DNA of 64,000 nt from JAFGCY01 sp964609245. Its GTDB lineage: Bacteria; 4484-113; JAFGCY01. Every line of letters begins with the position of its first letter. Position 1 is the first letter of the stretch. The notes under the pieces are model-generated. The model worked only from the letters and a program-made list of their open reading frames with translations, was not told where the DNA came from and did no database searches. The position numbers and the translations under genes were made by a program. The stretch covers positions 67,062 through 131,061 of the forward strand of contig CAZSSB010000003.1 of assembly GCA_964609245.1 (NCBI GenBank), in the 5' to 3' direction. Shown piece after piece: positions 16,598 through 25,524 of this stretch.

Positions 16598-17651
16598 TGG
16601 CCTCACCTCGCAGTACTGTCTCCGCGCCGAACTTGCGCGGCTTGGTATAGCGGTCGATCAGCGGCGTCAGGCCGTTCATGATCAGGATCGCGAAGCTGAC
16701 GCCCTCGGGGAACGATCCGAACAGGCGGATCAGCGCCGTGATCAGCCCGCAGCCGATGCCGAAGATGATCATGCCCTTGGCGCTGACCGGACTGGTCACC
16801 ATGTCTGTCGCCATGAAGAATGCGCCGAGGATCAGGCCGGCGCTGAGTACGTGCAGGATGGGATTGGCGTAGTAGTTGGGATTGACCAGCCACATGATGC
16901 CGGTCAGCACGAACACGGTGACAACATACGTGACCGGCACGTGCCAGCTGATGTAGCCGCGCCAGAACAGCAGTCCCGCGCCGATCAGCAGCAGCAGCGC
17001 GCTGGTTTCGCCCAGACTGCCGCCGGTGTTGCCGATCAGCATCGACCACAGCGAGGTCCCGCTCTGGGCCATCCAGTCCAGGAACGCCTGCAGGCCATCG
17101 CTCTTGATCATGCCCAGCGGGGTGGCGCCGGTCACCGCGTCGAGATTGTCCGCGGCGAGGCTGGGCAGGTCCATGAACTGCGCACCGCTTCTCGGGTAAA
17201 GCCACGTGGTCATCTCCGCCGGGAACGCCAGGAGCAGGAACACCCGAGCTACCAGCGCCGGGTTGAAGATGTTCTGGCCCAGCCCGCCGAACAGGTGCTT
17301 GCCGAGCAGCATCGCCACCAGCGCGCCGATCAGAACCAGCCACCACGGCGATGTGGCCGGCAGGTTCAGCGCCAGCAGCACTCCGGTCACCACCGCGCTG
17401 CCGTCCAGCGACATGCTCATCGCCTTGCGGGCATCGATGCGCAGCCTGAGTAGTACGTATTCGAAGACCACGCAGCCGATCGTCGCGCCGACGATCACCA
17501 GCAGCGCCCGCAGCCCGAAGAACCAGCAGGCGGCCAGCATCGCGGGCGCCAGCGACAGCACCACCGTCCACATTACGTGCGGCACCTGCTCGCTGCCCAG
17601 CGCGTGCGGGCTCGACCTCAGTACCGCCGATTCAACCTTCACGTCAGCCAA
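16590..17651 (-). CDS. rnfD: Rnf complex membrane subunit RnfD
   Basis: Multi-helix inner-membrane subunit with a second covalently bound FMN, attached at the threonine of LDAVTGATPLGMIKSDG. Family signatures include GKHLFGGLGQNIFNPALVAR and FFMATDMVTSP. Length 353 residues, usual for RnfD. The start is a TTG at 17651, preceded by TAGGGGGT; a GTG three codons inside is an alternative. The gap to rnfC is 9 bases. Confidence 0.96.
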   Translation of the reverse strand: MADVKVESAVLRSSPHALGSEQVPHVMWTVVLSLAPAMLAACWFFGLRALLVIVGATIGCVVFEYVLLRLRIDARKAMSMSLDGSAVVTGVLLALNLPATSPWWLVLIGALVAMLLGKHLFGGLGQNIFNPALVARVFLLLAFPAEMTTWLYPRSGAQFMDLPSLAADNLDAVTGATPLGMIKSDGLQAFLDWMAQSGTSLWSMLIGNTGGSLGETSALLLLIGAGLLFWRGYISWHVPVTYVVTVFVLTGIMWLVNPNYYANPILHVLSAGLILGAFFMATDMVTSPVSAKGMIIFGIGCGLITALIRLFGSFPEGVSFAILIMNGLTPLIDRYTKPRKFGAETVLRGEASA

Positions 17652-17660
17652 TACAACCCC

Positions 17661-19034
17661 CTAACTCTTCGCCGCCTCGGCTTCCTGTTGTTTCTGCTTC
17701 GCCTGCGCGCGCCGGCGCATCCGGTTCAGTTCCCACTTCGCCAGCCTGATCCAGTGAACCAGGCGGCGGTTGCTGGGGCAGATGTAGGCGCAGGTGCCGC
17801 ATTCGATGCAGTCCAGCGCGTCGGTGGCTTCCTCGAAGCGGCCACGCATCGCCAGGCCCATCAGCTCCGTCGGCACGAGACCCATCGGGCAGCCGGCCAC
17901 GCAGCGCCCGCAGCGGATACAGGGATCTTCCTCGGGCAGCCGGACTTCATCCGGCGCGAGGAACAGGATGCCGCTGGTGGCCTTGGTGGTCGGCTCCGTG
18001 ATGTCGCTGGTGGCACGGCCCATCATCGGCCCGCCCATCACCACCTCGGCGACGTCACCCTTCAGCCCGCCGCAGAAGTCGAGCAGCGTTTTGACGCTGG
18101 TGCCCATCGGCACCAGCACGTTCTGCGGACGGGCCACCGCGTGGCCCGAGACGGTCACCAGCCGCCGCATCAGCGGACGGTCGTACTGCAGCGCCTCGTA
18201 TACGGCCGCGGCGGTCGCGACGTTCTGCACCACGACGCCGACGCTGAAGGGCAGCTTGCCCGGCGGGACGCGGCGGCCGACCGCGGCTTCGATCAACTGC
18301 TTCTCCGAGCCCTGTGGATAGCGCGTTCTGCAGCGCAGGATCTCGATGCCGGGCAGTCCCTCGGCGGCCGCGCTCATCACCGCGAACGACTGCGGCTTGT
18401 TGTCCTCGATCCCGATGTAAGCGCGCTCGATGCCGGCCGACTTCATCAGCGCCCGCGTACCCTCCAGCACCTGCACGGGATGATTGCGCATCAGGCAGTC
18501 GTCGGCGGTCAGGTAGGGTTCGCACTCCGCGCCGTTGATGATCAGCACGTCGAGAGTGACGCCCGGCGGCGGGCTGAGCTTGACGTGCGTCGGAAACGCC
18601 GCGCCGCCCATGCCCACCAGTCCGGCATCCTTGATCTTGTCGATGATCTGTTTGGCCTCAAGGCCAGCCAGATCGAGCGGCGGCGGGTTGTGCTCATAGC
18701 CGACCACCGGCTCGGCGTCGTCGGCGGGCTTGATCACCACCGACGGGCTGTTGACCGGTCCGATGTGGACCTTGTCCTGCGAGCGCACCACGCCCTTGAG
18801 GGGCGTATGGATGTTGGCGGAGACGAACCCGCCGGCCTCGGCGATCAGCTGGCCGGCCTTCACCTCATCGCGGTTCTTGACCACCGCCTTGGCCGGGGCG
18901 CCGAGGTGCTGACTCAGTGCGATCACCAGCTGCTCGGGATTGGGCAGGACGCTGTAGGTACTGGGATCACACAGCTCCTTGTGCTCCGGCGGATGCGTGC
19001 CGCCGCGTCTGAAGGTCGCTCCCCTGCCACTCAT
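17661..19034 (-). CDS. rnfC: Rnf complex NADH-binding subunit RnfC
   Basis: Peripheral cytoplasmic subunit that exchanges electrons with NAD(H). The 457-residue protein has the N-terminal family segment RGGTHPPEHKE, the glycine-rich nucleotide site GLVGMGGAAFPTHVKL with INGAECEPYLTADD, an SLBB-like region and two 4Fe-4S motifs near the C-terminus (CIRCGRCVAGCP, CIECGTCAYICPSN). Without the long C-terminal repeats of gammaproteobacterial RsxC. The ATG at 19034 shares its A with the rnfB stop (TGATG) and has GGAGG seven bases upstream; a GTG codon one position earlier is less likely. Confidence 0.97.
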   Translation of the reverse strand: MSGRGATFRRGGTHPPEHKELCDPSTYSVLPNPEQLVIALSQHLGAPAKAVVKNRDEVKAGQLIAEAGGFVSANIHTPLKGVVRSQDKVHIGPVNSPSVVIKPADDAEPVVGYEHNPPPLDLAGLEAKQIIDKIKDAGLVGMGGAAFPTHVKLSPPPGVTLDVLIINGAECEPYLTADDCLMRNHPVQVLEGTRALMKSAGIERAYIGIEDNKPQSFAVMSAAAEGLPGIEILRCRTRYPQGSEKQLIEAAVGRRVPPGKLPFSVGVVVQNVATAAAVYEALQYDRPLMRRLVTVSGHAVARPQNVLVPMGTSVKTLLDFCGGLKGDVAEVVMGGPMMGRATSDITEPTTKATSGILFLAPDEVRLPEEDPCIRCGRCVAGCPMGLVPTELMGLAMRGRFEEATDALDCIECGTCAYICPSNRRLVHWIRLAKWELNRMRRRAQAKQKQQEAEAAKS

Positions 19035-20335
19035 CACTGCGCCTCCTCACCGGTCTGGCTACCGGCGATCTCCGCCGGATCGTGTTCGGCCGCCTTTGAC
19101 GCCGGGTCGAGCGCGGCCAGTTTGGCCTTGAATCCCGCCTCGATCTTGGGCAGCCGCTTGGCGTATTCCGGATCATTCTCGGCCTTGGCCCGGGCATCGT
19201 CCAATGCCTGCTGGATCTTCTGCCGCTTGGCCTCCAGCTCCGGATCGACCGCCGGTGCCGCGCCCGGCGGCGGACCAAGCTCCTCCAGTTTCTTAAGGAA
19301 GCCCGCTTCGATCTTGGGTAGTTTCTTGGCGTACTCGGGATCGGCGGCCGCCTTGGCGCGGGCGTCGTCCAGTCCCTGCTGGAACTTGGCGCGCTTGGCG
19401 GCGGTCTCGGGGTCTTCACCGCCGGCCGCCAACTCCGCCTGCCGCTGCTTCTCGGCCTCGGCCTTCTCGCGGGCGCGCTCCGTCCACAGCGCCTCGGCGA
19501 TGGTGTCGAAGCCCTGCTTCAGGTCCTCCTCGGTGACCATGAACTCCGCCAGATCACGGACCTTGATGAGGTGGCGCGGGCAGGCCACCACGCACTCGTA
19601 GCACTGCGTGCACTTCTCGTAGTTGATTTCCGCCAGGTTGTCATTGAACCAGATCGCGTCGCTGGGGCAGACCTTGACGCATTTCTGGCAGCCGATGCAG
19701 CCGATCTCGCAGACCTTGCTGACCACCTTGCCGCTGTCCAGGCTCTTGCAGGGGATGAACACCTGCCGCCCCTTGGGGATCATCACGATCAGCTCGCGCG
19801 GGCAGGCCTCCACGCACTTGCCGCAGGCCACGCAGTTCTCGGGGATGATCCGCGCGACGTGGTTGTAGATCTCGATCGCGTCGAACGCGCAGGCTTCGAC
19901 ACAGGTTCCCATCCCGATGCAGCCGTAGGAGCAGACGCGGTCGACCTGGCCCACCAGATGGGCGGCCCGGCAGTCGTTGATGCCTTGATACAGGCCGTTG
20001 AAGCTGGCGCTGCTCTGCAGGCCCTCGCACATCACGTGCGCGACAACCGGTTCCGCATCCGCCAGCTGTTTTCCCAGCAGCCGCGCGATCTCGGCCATCG
20101 CGTCCTGGCTGCAGACCGGACAGGTGCCGTCCTCGCCGGCTACCAGGGCCTCGGCGAAGGCCTTGCAGCCCGCCTTGCCACAGCCACCGCAGTTGGCGCC
20201 GGGCAATAGCTCCTCGACCTGACCGATGCGCGGGTCCTCGTAGACGTAGAACTTCTTGGCCGCCAGGAGCAGTGCCAGAGAAAGGAGCAGCCCCAGGCCG
20301 CCCATCACGCCCGCCGGTATCAATACTTCGATCAT
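19034..20335 (-). CDS. rnfB: Rnf complex iron-sulfur subunit RnfB with a repeat-bearing C-terminal tail
   Basis: Takes electrons from reduced ferredoxin. The 433-residue protein has an N-terminal membrane helix (IEVLIPAGVMGGLGLLLSL), the four-cysteine motif GANCGGCGKAGC...CPVC, and several CxxCxxC sets (CSYGCIGMGTCVEAC, CVACGKCVEACP, CEIGCIGCQKCVKVCP, CTQCYECVVACP). From about residue 307 a charged tail follows that holds two copies of a 44-residue repeat (312-355 and 368-411), each containing LDDARAKA, DPEYAK and LPKIEAGF. Classical RnfB proteins end after the clusters. The ATG at 20335 gives the proper membrane helix; rseC ends four bases upstream. Confidence 0.96.
   Translation of the reverse strand: MIEVLIPAGVMGGLGLLLSLALLLAAKKFYVYEDPRIGQVEELLPGANCGGCGKAGCKAFAEALVAGEDGTCPVCSQDAMAEIARLLGKQLADAEPVVAHVMCEGLQSSASFNGLYQGINDCRAAHLVGQVDRVCSYGCIGMGTCVEACAFDAIEIYNHVARIIPENCVACGKCVEACPRELIVMIPKGRQVFIPCKSLDSGKVVSKVCEIGCIGCQKCVKVCPSDAIWFNDNLAEINYEKCTQCYECVVACPRHLIKVRDLAEFMVTEEDLKQGFDTIAEALWTERAREKAEAEKQRQAELAAGGEDPETAAKRAKFQQGLDDARAKAAADPEYAKKLPKIEAGFLKKLEELGPPPGAAPAVDPELEAKRQKIQQALDDARAKAENDPEYAKRLPKIEAGFKAKLAALDPASKAAEHDPAEIAGSQTGEEAQ
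19103..19402 (-). repeat. Two 44-residue repeats coded in the rnfB tail
   Basis: Repeat 1 is coded at 19271-19402 and repeat 2 at 19103-19234. Both follow the pattern AKRxK(F/I)QQ(G/A)LDDARAKA, then DPEYAK(K/R)LPKIEAGF and (L/K)(K/A)KL. Predicted alpha-helical hairpins. Confidence 0.85.
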
Positions 20336-20339
20336 AAGC

Positions 20340-20849
20340 TCACTCGATCTTGTCCAGATGTATCTCGAGTCCACCGTCCCTGGATGCCACCTTGTACAGG
20401 TGCACGAACGCCAGGCTGATTCCGATCCCCGCCGCGACGCCGATCAGGCTGCCGATGTTGCCGTCGATGCCCAGAAAGGCCTCGGCCACCGCGAAGCCGG
20501 CGAACGAACCCACCAGCACCAGGAGCGCCGGGATCAGGTAGAGCACAAATGACGCTCTTACCACCGCCGCCGCGAAGGTGGTGATCCGTACCCGGTCCCC
20601 GACGCTGAACCCGCTCGCTTGCACTTCCAGCTGCCGGCCACCGAGTTCCGCTACGTGGCAGGACTGCCGTGTCTGACAGGCGTCACAGGCGGTCGGAGTG
20701 GCGACCTCGACCACCACCACCGATTCCCGAACTGCCACAACGCGTCCCTCGCAGGAGGACTGGGCACGCTCGGCGCCCGCGCCGTCTGGCGCCTGGTCAT
20801 CCGGATTCCGTCTGCTCATGGCTGCTCGGTCCAGTTCCATGCGCCTCAT
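20340..20849 (-). CDS. rseC: RseC/MucC-family membrane protein
   Basis: First gene of the rnf operon, an order also known from other phyla. The family is described as part of the SoxR-reducing system or a sigma-E modulator; its exact role with Rnf is unsettled. The 169-residue protein has a cytoplasmic head, the cysteine cluster ACDACQTRQSC near a small beta domain (GRVVAVRESVVVVEVAT, GDRVRITTF) and two membrane helices (SFVLYLIPALLVLVGSFAGF and SLIGVAAGIGISLAFV). Starts at 20849, 20840 and 20819 are possible; none has a strong ribosome site. A stem-loop sits directly before the first ATG. Confidence 0.88.
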   Translation of the reverse strand: MRRMELDRAAMSRRNPDDQAPDGAGAERAQSSCEGRVVAVRESVVVVEVATPTACDACQTRQSCHVAELGGRQLEVQASGFSVGDRVRITTFAAAVVRASFVLYLIPALLVLVGSFAGFAVAEAFLGIDGNIGSLIGVAAGIGISLAFVHLYKVASRDGGLEIHLDKIE

Positions 20850-20852
20850 GTT

Positions 20853-20900
20853 GTCTCAGCGCACCGGCAGCGCGCACCGCAGGGACTGATCAGCTGAGAC
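20853..20900 (-). promoter_or_regulatory. Leader stem-loop of the rnf operon
   Basis: GCTGAGAC (20893-20900) and GTCTCAGC (20853-20860) form a perfect 8-bp inverted repeat around a GC-rich 32-base loop. The 3' arm ends three bases before the first ATG of rseC. A TATTCT box near 20915 could start the transcript just upstream. It may be an RNA switch on translation or a protein operator. Confidence 0.4.
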
Positions 20901-21008
20901 GGGAACCGGCGCCAGTAGAATACCACCACCCGCGCCGCCGTTCAAGGTATGTGCATATCCGAATGCGATCCGCGCTGGGCAGGCTTTGTCGCCGCTGGCG
21001 AGGACACG

Positions 21009-21464
21009 CTAAGGCGTTTGCCGACGGCTGTCGAGGAAGGTCTGCAGGATGGCGGCGGCGGCCTGAGCGTCCACGGCTGCCCGCGGGCGTTTGCCGCCCC
21101 TGTGGGCTTCGCGGTCCCGGGCCAGCGCCTCGGCTGTCGTGAAGCGTTCATCGACGAAATGCAGTTCGCAGCCGAGTTCAGCGGCGAGCGTGGTGCCCAG
21201 CTCGCGGGCGCGGACGGCGGCCTCGCCTTCGCCGCCGTGCTGGTCCAGTGGCAGGCCGACCACCAGGCCGGCCAGCTGGCGCTGGCCCAGCGCTGCCCGG
21301 AGGCGGGTGGCAAGTGTGTGACGCGGTTCGGTGGGTAGTACAGATAAAGGCAGGGCCAGCGTGGCGCTGGTATCGGCGACGGCCAGTCCGCAACGCACAA
21401 TGCCGGGATCAAGACCGAGCCATTGAGTGTCTATCTCACTGGTGGGTGGTTTCAGGTTGCACAT
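21009..21464 (-). CDS. ruvX: Putative Holliday junction resolvase RuvX (YqgF)
   Basis: RNase H-fold nuclease of the YqgF family, thought to act on Holliday junctions or on 16S rRNA precursor. The 151-residue protein has WLGLDPGIVRCGLAVAD (first catalytic Asp), VVGLPLDQHGGEG (family VvGlP motif), FVDERFTTAEA (catalytic Glu region) and AVDAQAAAAILQTFLD (last Asp). The start at 21464 gives the usual length; the longer frame overlaps the divergent lipoprotein gene and is not real. A TATTAT box lies 14 bases upstream. Confidence 0.9.
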   Translation of the reverse strand: MCNLKPPTSEIDTQWLGLDPGIVRCGLAVADTSATLALPLSVLPTEPRHTLATRLRAALGQRQLAGLVVGLPLDQHGGEGEAAVRARELGTTLAAELGCELHFVDERFTTAEALARDREAHRGGKRPRAAVDAQAAAAILQTFLDSRRQTP

Positions 21465-21513
21465 CGGTATGCTGGAGGATAATATTACACCGGTGGCCCC
21501 GAACCTTAGCGAG

Positions 21514-23511
21514 GTGGCAGTGGCAGCGAGGCTAATCAGTGCATGGCTGTTGGTGACGGCGCTGCTGGCTGCTGGCTGCGGTGGTGGCGGGGGGCACGTC
21601 GACCTCGCTGCCGATGGCCTTGGTGACGCTCTTCCCAGTGTTGATGAGCTTACGCGCGGCACTTCGGGGCTGATGCACGTCAGCGGTGAGGACTACGTCC
21701 GCCAGCACGGGGGCCAGGTGGAGAACACCGACCTGGTCCTGACCTACGTGCCGCCCGAACTGGTCGGTGGGGGCCCGACCGGACCGGGGCCGGAGACGCA
21801 CCTGGCTTATGCGGTCTACGCAATCGACGGCGCCGCCGAACAGCCGCTGACCCTGGAAGTCAAGGTTGGTTACGACAACGAGGCTGTGTACTGGCTGGGC
21901 TTCGCGGACTGGCAGGGCCGGACGTGGAACTTCTCAGATGGCTATCATTACGGCTCCGTGCTGACGGGGATCGAGGATTTGCCTGGCGGCGCCGAGCGGT
22001 TTGTATCGCCCGAGGGCCGGGTCGCCCTGGCGGTGGTGCTGCTGGATGAGAACGTTCCCCTCAGGATTCACTTCGTCGAAGTCACCACAGCCACCGAGGT
22101 CCAGGACCTGACGGCCAGCACGGACCGCTGGGACGGTGTTCATCTGACCTGGGAAGGCGACGACAACGCCGACGGCTACCACCTGTACCGGCGCCCGACG
22201 ATCATTCCGGATGATGCCTGGGAGCAGGTGACCGATGATCCGATCAGTGGGTTCGCCGAGGAGTACCTGGACACCACCGCCCTGGGGGGGCTCGAGTACG
22301 AGTACCGGCTTTCGGTCGGTTTCTGGCGACTGGTGCAGGGCCTGCCGCGCTGGTTCTGGAGCGAGGGGACAACGACGATCGGCAAGCGCCACCTGTCTCA
22401 TCTGAACGTCGATCTCACGGCCTACTGGCCGGCAAACATGTACAAGTACCTGGCTTTCTTCCAGACGCCCACCGCTGCGCCGCAGACGATCAGCGCGCAG
22501 CAGACCACCAGCTATCCGCCGGGCGACGGGTGGATCGCCTACAGCGAGGCGACCGAGGGCTTTGGCGGTATCGAACTGGGTTCGCTCGAGCAGTTCGGCA
22601 GCCCGTTCACGCTCTACCAGGAAGAGGATCTCGACAACCAGACTCTGTGCATGCTGTACAGCAACAGCGCGGGTCTGTTCAGCCATGTGGCGACGATCAC
22701 GCCCGAGGGCGAAGCGGCCTGGGAGACACCGGTCACCGTCCGTGAGGCCGGCCCGCACCTGCTGGGCGTCATCCGCATGCCGCGCCGGATCGGTGCCGTC
22801 ACCTGGAATCAGACTCTCGGCCGCATCGAACTGGTCGACAGCATCGACATGATGGGGCGCGACTGGTATCCGTTCGATCCCGACGGCATCGCCTGGCACG
22901 TGGTGGGTGAACGGGTCCCGGATGGCAATCTGGATCTGCGCTACTTCGGTGGTGGCGAGCGGATCACCTATCGCGAGCGCGACACCGGTGAGATTGTCTG
23001 CTACGAACGTGAAGGAACGTGGAAGGACATCTCCCCGGGCATCGTCTGCGGACCGGGTCCGACCAGCCGGGTCGTTATCAACGGCTTCGGTCTGCCCGGC
23101 TACGCCATCATCTACCTGACGCCGGACGGCAAGCGGATCAAGATGCTGCGTCAGAACAACACCGGAGACTGGCTGACCTTCGAGATCGTGGACCTGGTGA
23201 TCGCCAAGGGGGAGTCGACGATCAGCGAGTTCGCATTGCTGACCAGCGATGAAGTGTCCTGGCAGAACTACCTGGCCTACGTGCTGGACGGCGAGCTCTA
23301 CGTGCGCTACACGGAGTACGCCTCCTTCGCCAGTTTCGACAATCCGGCGCTGGTGGACGATGCCCCCGGGATACATGATCTTCGGGTCATCAGGCTCGGC
23401 TCAGGTGAGAACTGGACCAGTCTGAAGTTCGTCACCTACCTCAGCGACGGACCGGGTGGCCAGCAGCGCCTCAACTTCCGGGACATGGACATCGCCCGCC
23501 TGCCGCAGTAG
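21514..23511 (+). CDS. Large lipoprotein with an FN3-like domain
   Basis: A 665-residue protein. The signal peptide (RLISAWLLVTALLAAGC) ends in the lipobox LAAGC followed by glycines. Residues about 195-270 form a fibronectin III-like domain (VQDLTASTDRWDGVHLTWEG, ADGYHLYRR, LEYEYRLSVG). The rest is beta-rich with repeated short blades (SHVATITPEGEAAWETPV, VICYEREGTWKDIS-like stretches), suggesting a propeller; I infer this only from strand pattern. The start is a GTG at 21514 or 21520 just after GCGAGG; an ATG at 21469 sits before a likely -10 box (GATAAT, about 21478). Role unknown, surface or periplasmic. Confidence 0.75.
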   Translation: MAVAARLISAWLLVTALLAAGCGGGGGHVDLAADGLGDALPSVDELTRGTSGLMHVSGEDYVRQHGGQVENTDLVLTYVPPELVGGGPTGPGPETHLAYAVYAIDGAAEQPLTLEVKVGYDNEAVYWLGFADWQGRTWNFSDGYHYGSVLTGIEDLPGGAERFVSPEGRVALAVVLLDENVPLRIHFVEVTTATEVQDLTASTDRWDGVHLTWEGDDNADGYHLYRRPTIIPDDAWEQVTDDPISGFAEEYLDTTALGGLEYEYRLSVGFWRLVQGLPRWFWSEGTTTIGKRHLSHLNVDLTAYWPANMYKYLAFFQTPTAAPQTISAQQTTSYPPGDGWIAYSEATEGFGGIELGSLEQFGSPFTLYQEEDLDNQTLCMLYSNSAGLFSHVATITPEGEAAWETPVTVREAGPHLLGVIRMPRRIGAVTWNQTLGRIELVDSIDMMGRDWYPFDPDGIAWHVVGERVPDGNLDLRYFGGGERITYRERDTGEIVCYEREGTWKDISPGIVCGPGPTSRVVINGFGLPGYAIIYLTPDGKRIKMLRQNNTGDWLTFEIVDLVIAKGESTISEFALLTSDEVSWQNYLAYVLDGELYVRYTEYASFASFDNPALVDDAPGIHDLRVIRLGSGENWTSLKFVTYLSDGPGGQQRLNFRDMDIARLPQ

Positions 23512-23553
23512 TGTCGCCGGCAGCGGGTTTTCACGATCTGCCGATCCGCTTTC

Positions 23554-24636
23554 TCACACGTGAACCGTGAAGCGTTCGCCCTTGCGCAGGTCGAGGCAAA
23601 ATGCGCTCAGCAGCCGCGCGATCTTCTCAAGATCCTTGAGATCGACGGTCTCGACCGGGCTGTGCATATAGCGCTGGGCCAGGCTGACCACCGCCGTGGG
23701 GATGCCGGCGCGCGTGCGGAAGATGCTGTCGCCGTCGGTGCCCGTCCAGCCGGGCGCGGCCTCGTGCTGCAGATTGATCCTGAGGCGCCGCGCCAGCCTG
23801 GTCAGGCGCTCGACCACCACCGGGTGGCAGGCGCTGCCGTGGGCCAGCACCGGGCCCTGGCCGATCTTGTGCTCGCCCCACTTCTTCTTGTCGCTGTGGG
23901 GATGGTCCACGCTCTGGGTAACGTCGACGGCCAGCGCCACGTGCGGATCGATGCGGAAGGAGCCCATGCGGGCTCCGTGGCCGCCGATCTCCTCCTGGAC
24001 GGTGGCCAGCGCCACCACCTTGGCCTTGAGCTTGTCGCGTTTGGCCGCGCAGCGGCGCAGACCCTCGGCGGCGGCCCAGATGCCGATCTTGTTGTCCAGG
24101 CCGCGGCTGGCCAGCAGCTCGTTCTGCAACTCCAGCGGTCCGTAGTCGAGGATCATCGGATCGCCGACGCGCACGTGCTGCTCGGCTTCCTTCTTGTTCC
24201 TGGCGCCGATATCAACATAGATGTGCTCGCCGAACTTATAGCGCGCGATCTCGGTGCCGCCCGTCGCCGGATGCTGCAGGTGCGGGGGCTGCGCGCCGAT
24301 CACGCCCGCAAGCGGCCCGTCCTTGGTGAAGATCTTGACACGCATGCTGGGCAGGATCTTGGCGTCGTAGCCACCCAGGCTGGCGACCCACAGGAAGCCC
24401 TCGTCGTCGATGTAGGTCACCATCAATCCGATCTCGTCGGCGTGGCCGGTCAGCAGAGCCGTGGGATCGCCGTCCGGGTTGAGTACGGCGAAGCCGTTGC
24501 CGTAGCTGTCGGTGAAAACCTCGTCGGCATATGGCTTCAGGTAGTCGCACCAGGCCTTGACCGCCGGGCCCTCAAAGCCGGTCGGCGCGGGGCGCTCGAT
24601 CAGGTCGAGCAGGAACTGCTTGGCGTCCTTGTCCAT
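23554..24636 (-). CDS. M42-family metalloaminopeptidase (TET type)
   Basis: Cytoplasmic two-metal aminopeptidase that degrades short peptides; family members form dodecameric tetrahedra. All expected ligands are visible in the 360-residue protein: His in LTGHADEIG, Asp in GLDNKIG, the catalytic and metal-bound glutamates in QEEIGGHGA, Asp in ALAVDVT and His in RYMHSPVE. Also typical are PTGFEG at the start and TGTDGDSIFRTRAGIPTA. The ATG at 24636 is eight bases after a TACAAT box, so the mRNA is likely leaderless. Confidence 0.96.
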   Translation of the reverse strand: MDKDAKQFLLDLIERPAPTGFEGPAVKAWCDYLKPYADEVFTDSYGNGFAVLNPDGDPTALLTGHADEIGLMVTYIDDEGFLWVASLGGYDAKILPSMRVKIFTKDGPLAGVIGAQPPHLQHPATGGTEIARYKFGEHIYVDIGARNKKEAEQHVRVGDPMILDYGPLELQNELLASRGLDNKIGIWAAAEGLRRCAAKRDKLKAKVVALATVQEEIGGHGARMGSFRIDPHVALAVDVTQSVDHPHSDKKKWGEHKIGQGPVLAHGSACHPVVVERLTRLARRLRINLQHEAAPGWTGTDGDSIFRTRAGIPTAVVSLAQRYMHSPVETVDLKDLEKIARLLSAFCLDLRKGERFTVHV

Positions 24637-24642
24637 GGCGGG

Positions 24643-25482
24643 CTATTGTAGCGCCTGCGGGGCATGTCCGGGCTTGTCTGCAACGGCCTCGCCAAACTCC
24701 GCCGGCGGTCGCCTGCCGGCGTGCCACAGCACTGCGCCGGCTGCCGCCATCAGCACGATCACCACGACGCGGTAGGCATCGGGTTTCTCCGGAGCGGTGT
24801 TGGCGACGAACCAGAGCAGGAAGATGCACACGACGTACATGGTGCAGGTGCCCATGTGCCACATGAAGCCCTCTTTGCGGCGCAGCAGCACCAGCCACTG
24901 GACGAGCATCGCCAGCAGCACTGCCAGTGCCAGCCAGGAGCCCAGGACGGGTCCGTAGTACGTCCAGTTGCGGCTGATCAGGAAGTAGGTCCCCGGCAGC
25001 AGGTGCGGAACGAGGTTCAGCACCTCAAAGGCCGCGAGCGGGAGGATCAGCAGCCCCAGCGTCCAGCCCAGGGACTGCCGGATGACGTTCGAGCGTACGG
25101 CGGCATAGATGGCTGAGGGCGGGTAGGCGACGAGCAACTCAGGTGGCACCGTCAGGTGCAGCGAATGGTGGATCGCGGCGGCGGCGGCGCCAAAGACCGC
25201 CAGCAGGGCGCTGAACGGCTGCGAGATGAGCGCGGGCTCGAGGAAGCCTCCGGGCGAGCCGTACCACGGCCGGGGTGGCCCGCCTCAACCCCCGCCGGGG
25301 CAGCCGATGCCGAAGGCGCTGAGCACGTTCCAGCCGGTGGCGACGGCCAGCAGCAGCACCGGCAGCCAGACCGCGGCGATCAGCAGCAGCGCCGGCCAGC
25401 GGTAGCGCCGCCACCAGTCGTGCTGCCTGGCCGCCAGCTGGCGCCGCAGTGGCGCAAGCCCGCTGTCAGCCCGCCGTCGCAC
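24643..25482 (-). pseudogene. Multi-pass membrane protein interrupted by one in-frame TGA
   Basis: The frame starting at GTG 25482 codes 65 residues (basic head, one membrane helix, then FGIGCPGGG) and meets TGA at 25285-25287. The same frame then stays open for 213 codons to the stop at 24643, coding GGPPRPWYGSPGGFLEPALIS and about five more membrane helices (GWTLGLLILPLAAFEVLNLV, VLGSWLALAVLLAMLVQWL and others). The stop lies between glycine codons and is one base from GGA. Other genes here end with TGA, so the code is standard. A nonsense mutation, a sequencing error or recoding are possible. The start is seven bases after a TACAAT box. The next two genes upstream code related-looking membrane proteins; together they may form an ABC-2-like transporter, which is inference. 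Confidence 0.7.
24645..24650 (-). promoter_or_regulatory. -10 box of the M42 peptidase gene, leaderless type
   Basis: TACAAT on the minus strand, eight bases before the ATG. It overlaps the end of the preceding membrane gene. Confidence 0.5.
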
Positions 25483-25489
25483 AGTTGGG

Positions 25490-25495
25490 ATTGTA
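25490..25495 (-). promoter_or_regulatory. -10 box of the interrupted membrane gene, leaderless type
   Basis: TACAAT on the minus strand, flanked by GGG and CCC, seven bases before the GTG at 25482. Confidence 0.45.
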
Positions 25496-25524
25496 CCCCC
25501 ATCTCAGGAGCCGCCGCGCCACTG

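Noticed and set aside
16470..19601. Plus-strand frames opposite the rnf genes
   Set aside because: They are shadows of rnfB, rnfC and rnfD, whose motifs are unmistakable.
25285..25287. Genetic code with TGA as glycine
   Set aside because: It would fit the glycine run, but many clear genes here end in TGA (hrcA, rnfC, rnfD, the sigma factor), so the code is standard.
25255..25287. Selenocysteine at the in-frame TGA
   Set aside because: A GC-rich hairpin can be drawn after the TGA, but no selenoprotein family or redox context fits.
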